Part shown: positions 59,436 to 64,000 of the stretch, one piece after another | How positions within the stretch are numbered: position 1 is the stretch's first letter | How the letters are laid out: the number at the start of each line of letters is the position of its first letter | From: Streptomyces lavendofoliae | GTDB taxonomy: Bacteria; Actinomycetota; Actinomycetes; Streptomycetales; Streptomycetaceae | Length of the DNA stretch: 64,000 nucleotides | Direction of reading: 5' to 3' | Assembly: GCF_014649735.1 (NCBI RefSeq) | Contig: NZ_BMTP01000004.1 | Coordinates: 62,001-126,000, forward strand | Translations under genes and position numbers: made by a program | The notes under the pieces: generated by a model | What the model was told of the DNA's origin: nothing | The model's database searches: none | The model's input: only the letters and a program-made list of their open reading frames with translations

Positions 59436-59741
59436 ATGACCGCTTCTCCCGGCCCGACCGGCCCGACCGGCCCGACCGGCCCGACCGGCCCGACCGGCCC
59501 GACCGGCCCGACCGGCGCGGACCTGACCGACCGGGACCGCGCCGTCCTCGCCGTGGAACGGCGCTCCTGGCCCGGTCCCGGCGCCAAGGAACGCGCGATA
59601 CGCGAGCAGCTGGGTCTGTCGCCCACCCGCTACTACCAGCTGCTCAACGCCCTGCTCGACGACCCGAGGGCCCTCGCCCACGATCCCGTGACCGTCAACC
59701 GGCTCCGCCGGTTGCGGGCGTCGCGGGACGCGCGGCGATAG
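59436..59741 (+). CDS. DUF3263-type protein with GPT repeats
   Basis: This 101-residue protein has a DUF3263 domain (LTDRDRAVLAVERRSWPGPG; IREQLGLSPTRYYQLLNALL), a helix-turn-helix-like module common in actinobacteria. The N-terminus is seven Gly-Pro-Thr triplets encoded by seven exact 9-nt repeats, giving a collagen-like or extended tail. Repeat number may vary between strains. The start has leaderless geometry. Function is unknown; DNA binding is plausible. Confidence 0.8.
   Translation: MTASPGPTGPTGPTGPTGPTGPTGPTGADLTDRDRAVLAVERRSWPGPGAKERAIREQLGLSPTRYYQLLNALLDDPRALAHDPVTVNRLRRLRASRDARR
59451..59513 (+). repeat. Seven copies of the 9-nt repeat GGCCCGACC
   Basis: Units start at 59451, 59460, 59469, 59478, 59487, 59496 and 59505, all identical, encoding (GPT)7. 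Confidence 0.95.
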
Positions 59742-59764
59742 GTGTGCGCGGGCGGGGCCCTGGA

Positions 59765-59770
59765 TAGGTT
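59765..59770 (+). promoter_or_regulatory. -10 element of otsB
   Basis: TAGGTT is followed by 7 nt and the ATG at 59778. The same hexamer and spacing precede otsA. Confidence 0.5.
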
Positions 59771-59777
59771 TCCGACC

Positions 59778-60629
59778 ATGGGCACCCAACCGGAATCCTT
59801 GCCGCGTCCCGCCACGCCCGCCGGCCGTGAGGGCCTGGCCGCGTTCCTGGCCCGCCCCGGCCGGGCGGTCGTCGCGCTCGACTTCGACGGCACCCTCGCC
59901 GACATCGTGGACGATCCCGAGCAGGCCCGGGCGCACCCCGGCGCCGTCCCCGCCATCGCGGCGCTCGCCCCGCGCGTCGCGTCCGTGGTGGTCATCACCG
60001 GCCGGCCGGCCGGGGTGGCCGTGCGGTACGGCGGGTTCGCCGGGGTGCCGGGGCTGGAGCACCTGGTGGTCCTCGGCCACTACGGCGCCGAGCGGTGGGA
60101 CGCCGTCACCGGCACCGTCCGGGCCGCGCCCGAGCACCCGGGCGTCGCCGCCGTCCGGGCCGAGCTGCCCGGGTTCCTCGACCGGGCGGGCGCCTGGCGC
60201 GGCACGTGGATCGAGGAGAAGGGCCGCGCGGTGGCCGTCCACACCCGCCGCGCGGAGGACCCCCAGGCGGCGTTCGACGCCCTGCGCGACCCGCTGGCCG
60301 ACCTGGCGACCCGGCACGGCCTGGTCCTCGAACCGGGCCGCATGGTCCTGGAACTGCGCCCCCCGGGCGTCGACAAGGGCGTGGCGCTCACCGAGTACGT
60401 GCGGGAGACCGGCGCGGAGACGGTCGTGTACGCGGGCGACGACCTGGGCGATCTGCCCGCGTTCGCCGCCGTCGAGAAACTGCGCTCCGACGGGGTGCCC
60501 GGCCTGCTGGTGTGCAGCGGCAGCGACGAGGTCGCCGAGGTCGCCCAGCGCGCCGACCTCCAGGTCCCGGGCCCGGCCGGGGTGGCGGGATTCCTGTCCG
60601 CCCTGGCCACCGCGACGACCGCCGCCTGA
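59778..60629 (+). CDS. otsB: Trehalose-6-phosphate phosphatase
   Basis: OtsB removes phosphate from trehalose-6-phosphate made by OtsA. The 283-residue HAD-family enzyme has motif I (ALDFDGTLADIVDDP, nucleophile Asp), motif II (VVITGR), the cap substrate residues (HYGAERWD; WIEEKG) and motif IV (YAGDDLGDLPAF). otsA lies convergent downstream, 57 nt away, with a shared hairpin. Confidence 0.96.
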   Translation: MGTQPESLPRPATPAGREGLAAFLARPGRAVVALDFDGTLADIVDDPEQARAHPGAVPAIAALAPRVASVVVITGRPAGVAVRYGGFAGVPGLEHLVVLGHYGAERWDAVTGTVRAAPEHPGVAAVRAELPGFLDRAGAWRGTWIEEKGRAVAVHTRRAEDPQAAFDALRDPLADLATRHGLVLEPGRMVLELRPPGVDKGVALTEYVRETGAETVVYAGDDLGDLPAFAAVEKLRSDGVPGLLVCSGSDEVAEVAQRADLQVPGPAGVAGFLSALATATTAA

Positions 60630-60631
60630 GC

Positions 60632-60678
60632 CCGGACCCGGCCGGGCCCGGGCTCAGGCCGGGCGCGGCCGGGTCCGG
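60632..60678. terminator. Hairpin between convergent otsB and otsA
   Basis: CCGGACCCGGCC (60632-60643) pairs perfectly with GGCCGGGTCCGG (60667-60678), enclosing smaller G/C palindromes. Confidence 0.65.
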
Positions 60679-60686
60679 CCCAGGGG

Positions 60687-62129
60687 TCAGGGGCGCAGGG
60701 CGGTGAGCTGGTCGAGGAACCAGCGGGCCGGGGGGAGGGACGTGGCGGCGGAGGCGAGGCGCTTGGTGCGGTCCGCGCGCTCGGCGGGGGGCATGGACAG
60801 CGCCTCGTGGAGGGCGTCGGCGGTGCCGGTGACGTCGTACGGGTTGACCGTGATGGCGTCCTCGCGCAGCTCCTCGTAGGCGCCCGCCTCCCGGGACAGC
60901 ACCAGCGCGCAGCCCGCGTCCGAGACGACCGGGACCTCCTTGGCGACGAGGTTCATGCCGTCCCGGATCGGGTTGACCAGTGCCACGTCCGCCAGGCGGT
61001 ACGCGGCCAGCGAGCGGGCGAAGTCGTCCTCGACGTGCAGGATCACCGGGGTCCAGCCGTCGCGGCCGTACTCCGCGTTGATCTCGTCCGCGAGACGGGC
61101 GACCTGGGCGGTGTACTCGCGGTAGACGGGCAGGTCCTGGCGGGAGGGGTAGGCGAACGCGAGGTGCACGACCCGCTCGTGCCACTCGGGGCGCTCGGCC
61201 AGCAGGTGCCGGTAGGCCAGCAGGCCGCGGACGATGTTCTTGGACAGTTCCGTGCGGTCGACGCGGACGATCGTCCTGCGGTCCGGGCCGATCTGCTCGC
61301 GCAGCATCGCCATCCGGTCGTCCACGTCCGGGCGCCGCGACCGCTCCCGGAGGAAGTCGCCGTCCGCGCCCAGTCCGTGCACGCCCAGGAGCGTCAGGTG
61401 GGGCCGTCCGTGCGCCTGGTACCGCACGCTCGGCGACTGGTCCTTGGGCCAGTGCGTCGTCACGTCCATGTCCCGCAGGGACGTCGTGCAGCAGTCCTGG
61501 AACGCCTTCAGCCAGCGCCAGGTCAGGAAGCCGAGCCGGTCCGCGCCGAGCATGCCGAGGAGGAGTTCCTCGGCGATGTCGTCGGGGAGCATGGAGAAGT
61601 ACTCCGGCGGCGCCCACGGCGTGTGCGAGAAGTGCCCGATGCGCAGGTCGGGGCGGAGCTCGCGGAGCATGCCGGGGACGAGGGCCAGGTGGTAGTCCTG
61701 GACGATCACGACGGCGCCGTCCGCCGCCTCTTCGGCGAGCGCCTCGGCGAAGGCCCGGTTGTAGAGGCGGTAGGACGCCCACTGGCGGCGGAACTCCGCG
61801 TCGAAGACCGGTTCCAGCGGCGTCTGGTACAGCATGTGGTTCACGAACCACAGCACGGAGTTCGCGATGCCGTTGTACGCGTCCGCGTGCACCGCCGCGT
61901 CGATGTCGAGCATCTTCACGCCCGGCTCGGCCGCGACGCCCTGCCGCACCGCCTGCCGGTCGCCGTCGCCCAGCGCCGCGCACACCCACAGGGCGCCCGC
62001 GTCCGGCCCGATCGCGGACAGTCCCGACACCAGTCCGCCCCCGCCGCGCCGGGCGTCGAACGTCCCGTCCTCACGTGGTACGTAGCTGACGGGACCGCGG
62101 TTCGAGGCGACAAGAATCTGGGCTGCCAT
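60687..62129 (-). CDS. otsA: Trehalose-6-phosphate synthase
   Basis: OtsA joins UDP-glucose (or GDP-glucose) and glucose-6-phosphate to trehalose-6-phosphate. The 480-residue GT20 enzyme shows VASNRGPVSY, GGGLVSGLSAI (glycine loop), VIVQDYHLALVPGML, IGHFSHTPW and the nucleotide-sugar site (DGMNLVAKE). The C-terminus has no phosphatase domain, which agrees with the separate otsB. Its promoter hexamer matches otsB. Confidence 0.96.
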   Translation of the reverse strand: MAAQILVASNRGPVSYVPREDGTFDARRGGGGLVSGLSAIGPDAGALWVCAALGDGDRQAVRQGVAAEPGVKMLDIDAAVHADAYNGIANSVLWFVNHMLYQTPLEPVFDAEFRRQWASYRLYNRAFAEALAEEAADGAVVIVQDYHLALVPGMLRELRPDLRIGHFSHTPWAPPEYFSMLPDDIAEELLLGMLGADRLGFLTWRWLKAFQDCCTTSLRDMDVTTHWPKDQSPSVRYQAHGRPHLTLLGVHGLGADGDFLRERSRRPDVDDRMAMLREQIGPDRRTIVRVDRTELSKNIVRGLLAYRHLLAERPEWHERVVHLAFAYPSRQDLPVYREYTAQVARLADEINAEYGRDGWTPVILHVEDDFARSLAAYRLADVALVNPIRDGMNLVAKEVPVVSDAGCALVLSREAGAYEELREDAITVNPYDVTGTADALHEALSMPPAERADRTKRLASAATSLPPARWFLDQLTALRP

Positions 62130-62136
62130 GGAGACG

Positions 62137-62142
62137 AACCTA
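62137..62142 (-). promoter_or_regulatory. -10 element of otsA
   Basis: Read on the minus strand, TAGGTT is followed by 7 nt and the ATG at 62129, as at otsB. Confidence 0.5.
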
Positions 62143-62174
62143 GCCCGTAGCGGAAACGCTCAAACGTACGGCAC

Positions 62175-63119
62175 TCACGCCACGCGGCGGTGCCGCGCGT
62201 ACTCGGCCACCTCGATCATCGGCGGGCGTTCCTCGGTGTCGACGTCATGGGTACGCGGGACGAAGCCGTCGTCCCCGCGGTCGAACTGGGTCAGCCGCGG
62301 CCGGACCAGGTGCCCGCGCGACAGCCGCAGCTGCGCCGTACGGTAGATCGCCGCCGCCATCCGGCCCAGCGCCCGCTCGTCCTGGTGCCGGTGCTTGCGC
62401 ACCCCCACGTCCACCTGAGCCAGGGCGTCGAGGCCCACGGTGTGCAGGGCGTCCACCAGGAGGCCGAGCTCCACCCCGTACCCCACCGGGAAGGGGAGCC
62501 GCTCCAGCAGGGAGCGCCGCGCCGCGTACTCGCCGCCCAGGGGCTGCACGAAGCCGGCCAGGCGCGGCCAGTGCAGGTTCAGCAGGGGTCGCGCCACCAG
62601 CTCGGTCACCCGGCCGCCCTGACCGGGCGAGCCGGCCAGGGGCCGGTCGTACATGGCCTTGACGAACTGGACGGACGGGTCGGTGAGGAGCGGGCCGGCG
62701 ATCCCGCTGACGAAGTCGGCCGAGAAGTCACGCAGGTCGGCGTCGACGAAGCAGACGACGTCGCCGGTGGTGGCGAGCAGCGAGCGCCACAGCACCTCGC
62801 CCTTGCCTGGGACGGCGGGTATGCGGGGGAGTATCGCGTCCCGGTGCACCACGCGCGCCCCGGCCGCGGCGGCGACCTCGGCGGTGCGGTCGGTGGAGCC
62901 CGAGTCGATCACCACGAGCTCGTCGACGAGCGGGGCGGAGTCGGACATCAGTTCGCGCCGGATCACGGTGACGATGTCGCCGACGGTGGCCTCCTCGTTC
63001 AGCGCCGGCAGGACGACACTGACGGTCGTGCCGTGCTTGGCCGCGAGCAGCCGGTCGAGCGGCCGGTCGGCCACGGACCAGGACCGCCGCTCCAGCCAGC
63101 GCTCCACCTCTTCCAGCAC
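62175..63119 (-). CDS. gpgS: Glucosyl-3-phosphoglycerate synthase
   Basis: GpgS transfers glucose from an NDP-glucose to 3-phosphoglycerate, a compatible-solute and methylglucose-polysaccharide precursor route. The 314-residue GT81 protein has VSVVLPALNEEATVG, the DSGSTDRTAEV motif, metal-binding FVDADLRDF and GGEYAARR. The GTG at 63119 has GGAG 5 nt upstream. It is next to the trehalose genes, another osmoprotectant system. Confidence 0.9.
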   Translation of the reverse strand: MLEEVERWLERRSWSVADRPLDRLLAAKHGTTVSVVLPALNEEATVGDIVTVIRRELMSDSAPLVDELVVIDSGSTDRTAEVAAAAGARVVHRDAILPRIPAVPGKGEVLWRSLLATTGDVVCFVDADLRDFSADFVSGIAGPLLTDPSVQFVKAMYDRPLAGSPGQGGRVTELVARPLLNLHWPRLAGFVQPLGGEYAARRSLLERLPFPVGYGVELGLLVDALHTVGLDALAQVDVGVRKHRHQDERALGRMAAAIYRTAQLRLSRGHLVRPRLTQFDRGDDGFVPRTHDVDTEERPPMIEVAEYARHRRVA

Positions 63120-63236
63120 GTGATCTCCATCTCGCGTATCGGACGACCGTCTCGAGCGTCCAGGGGTTCGGTTACAGTCTTGAACAACGCGGATGACCGT
63201 CGTATGTCGGGTCCGTGTTCACACAATCGAATACCG

Positions 63237-63377
63237 CTCATCCAGAGGGGCAGAGGGACACGGCCCGTTGAAGCCCCGGCAACCCTCCAGTCGGCACTCG
63301 CAACGTCTTGCGCGAGGCCCCGGCTAGGGAAGGTGCCAAATCCGTCTCATGGCGAAGTGCGCCATGAGGAAGATGAG
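63237..63377 (+). promoter_or_regulatory. SAM-I (S-box) riboswitch upstream of thrC
   Basis: The conserved core is clear: CCAGAGGGGCAGAGGGAC, GGCCCGTTGAAGCCCCGGCA, ACC, and GGTGCCAAATCC. P1 pairs CTCATC (63237-63242) with GATGAG (63372-63377), and P4 pairs CTCATGGCG (63346-63354) with CGCCATGAG (63360-63368). It senses S-adenosylmethionine. The RBS of thrC lies just behind P1, so control could be at translation. Confidence 0.92.
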
Positions 63378-63396
63378 GAGAAAGGGCCTCGCCTCC

Positions 63397-64000
63397 ATGG
63401 CTGTACAGACTGTCGCCACCGCCAAGAACGTCGACCTCGGGCCTGCTTCCGCCCTCTCCTGTCGCGAATGCGGCGAGCGTTTCGAGCTCGGTCCCATTTT
63501 CGCCTGTGAGCTGTGTTTCGGGCCTCTGGAGATCGCCTACGACCTGCCGGTCGGCGACCCCGAGGCACTCCGCGAGCGCATCGAGGCCGGACCCGCGAAC
63601 ATCTGGCGGTACGCCCCGCTGCTCCCCGTCCCGGCGGACGTGGCCGGCAAGCCGAACCTGAACCCGGGCTGGACCAAGCTCGTCCAGGCCGACAACCTCG
63701 CCCGCGAGCTGGGCGTCGAGCCGGGCAGGCTGTTCGTCAAGGACGACTCGGGCAACCCGACGCACTCCTTCAAGGACCGGGTCGTCGCCCAGGCCCTGGA
63801 GGCCGCCCGCGCCTTCGGCTTCACCACCCTGTCCTGCTCCTCCACCGGCAACCTGGCGGGCGCCGTGGGCGCCGCCGCCGCCCGCGCCGGCTTCCGGTCC
63901 TGCGTGTTCATCCCGCACGACCTGGAGCAGGGCAAGGTCGTCATGGCCGCCGTCTACGGCGGTGACCTCGTCGGCATCGAGGGCACCTACGACGACGTCA
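63397..64000 (+). CDS. thrC: Threonine synthase, partial
   Basis: ThrC converts O-phosphohomoserine to threonine with PLP. The first 201 residues are in the window; the gene continues beyond it. An N-terminal zinc-ribbon-like pair (CRECG; CELC) is followed by the PLP lysine in HSFKDR and the glycine/serine phosphate loop (CSSTGNLAGAV). The ATG at 63397 (MAVQTVAT) is preferred; in-frame ATGs at 63364 and 63373 lie inside the riboswitch. A SAM riboswitch upstream ties it to methionine supply. Confidence 0.95.
   Translation, partial: MAVQTVATAKNVDLGPASALSCRECGERFELGPIFACELCFGPLEIAYDLPVGDPEALRERIEAGPANIWRYAPLLPVPADVAGKPNLNPGWTKLVQADNLARELGVEPGRLFVKDDSGNPTHSFKDRVVAQALEAARAFGFTTLSCSSTGNLAGAVGAAAARAGFRSCVFIPHDLEQGKVVMAAVYGGDLVGIEGTYDDV

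Noticed and set aside
59451..59513. CRISPR or mobile repeat
   Set aside because: Perfect in-frame 9-nt codon repeat with no spacers.

Overview
The window is a very GC-rich actinobacterial chromosome segment that looks like Streptomyces. The evidence is the third-position G/C bias, the mshA end, phoU/phoR-phoP with PHO boxes, msiK, HbpS/SenS-SenR, a cdgB-type GAF-PAS-GGDEF protein and candidate DasR (dre) sites. No species can be assigned from this view.

Left core (1-16846): the end of mshA (mycothiol) overlaps a YbjN gene, followed by an MFS exporter, gpmA, a tiny Cys-rich protein, phoU, and the phoR-phoP phosphate two-component system. Next come a lipoprotein, carD, the isoprenoid/translation run ispD-ispF-cysS-rlmB, a DoxX membrane protein, a sugar nucleotidyltransferase, a secreted protein, and msiK, the shared ATPase of sugar ABC importers.

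Integrated element (16878-36291): a complete-looking 19.4-kb actinomycete integrative and conjugative element (AICE) sits in tRNA-Thr(UGU), bounded by identical 44-nt att repeats. It carries int and xis, an iteron-rich origin candidate, replication genes (a helicase-like ATPase and a prim-pol), and an FtsK-like TraB with a candidate clt repeat cluster. Spread/Spd-type membrane genes follow, then a control block (HTH/PLD-like protein, NUDIX Pif-like protein, HD hydrolase, double-wHTH GntR). Cargo consists of a cytosine-5 methyltransferase divergent from two HNH nucleases, and a low-GC AIPR abortive-infection-like gene next to attR. I judge these defence-like cargo modules, with the clt and iteron repeats, the most interesting content.

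Right core (36292-64000): a DAO-type oxidoreductase, an APH(6)/hydroxyurea-type kinase, acetyltransferases, a secreted protein, a quinone oxidoreductase and an FAD desaturase-like enzyme lead into the senR-senS/hbpS redox-haem sensing locus. After that come an M1 peptidase, a TerD protein, arfB, a flavin reductase and cdgB behind a Crp/BldD-like control region. A five-gene minus-strand amino-sugar operon (SIS isomerase/deaminase, ROK kinase, nagA, PfkB kinase, class II aldolase) has candidate DasR sites and a divergent sugar-binding lipoprotein. The window closes with otsB/otsA (trehalose), gpgS and a SAM-I riboswitch in front of thrC, which runs off the end.

Common threads: amino-sugar import and breakdown links msiK, the binding protein and the nag/aga-like operon through three dre-like sites. 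Several genes (phoR, cysS, the M1 peptidase, a DUF3263-type gene, otsA, otsB, perhaps gpmA) have a TANNNT hexamer 6-7 nt before the start codon, as expected for leaderless transcripts.
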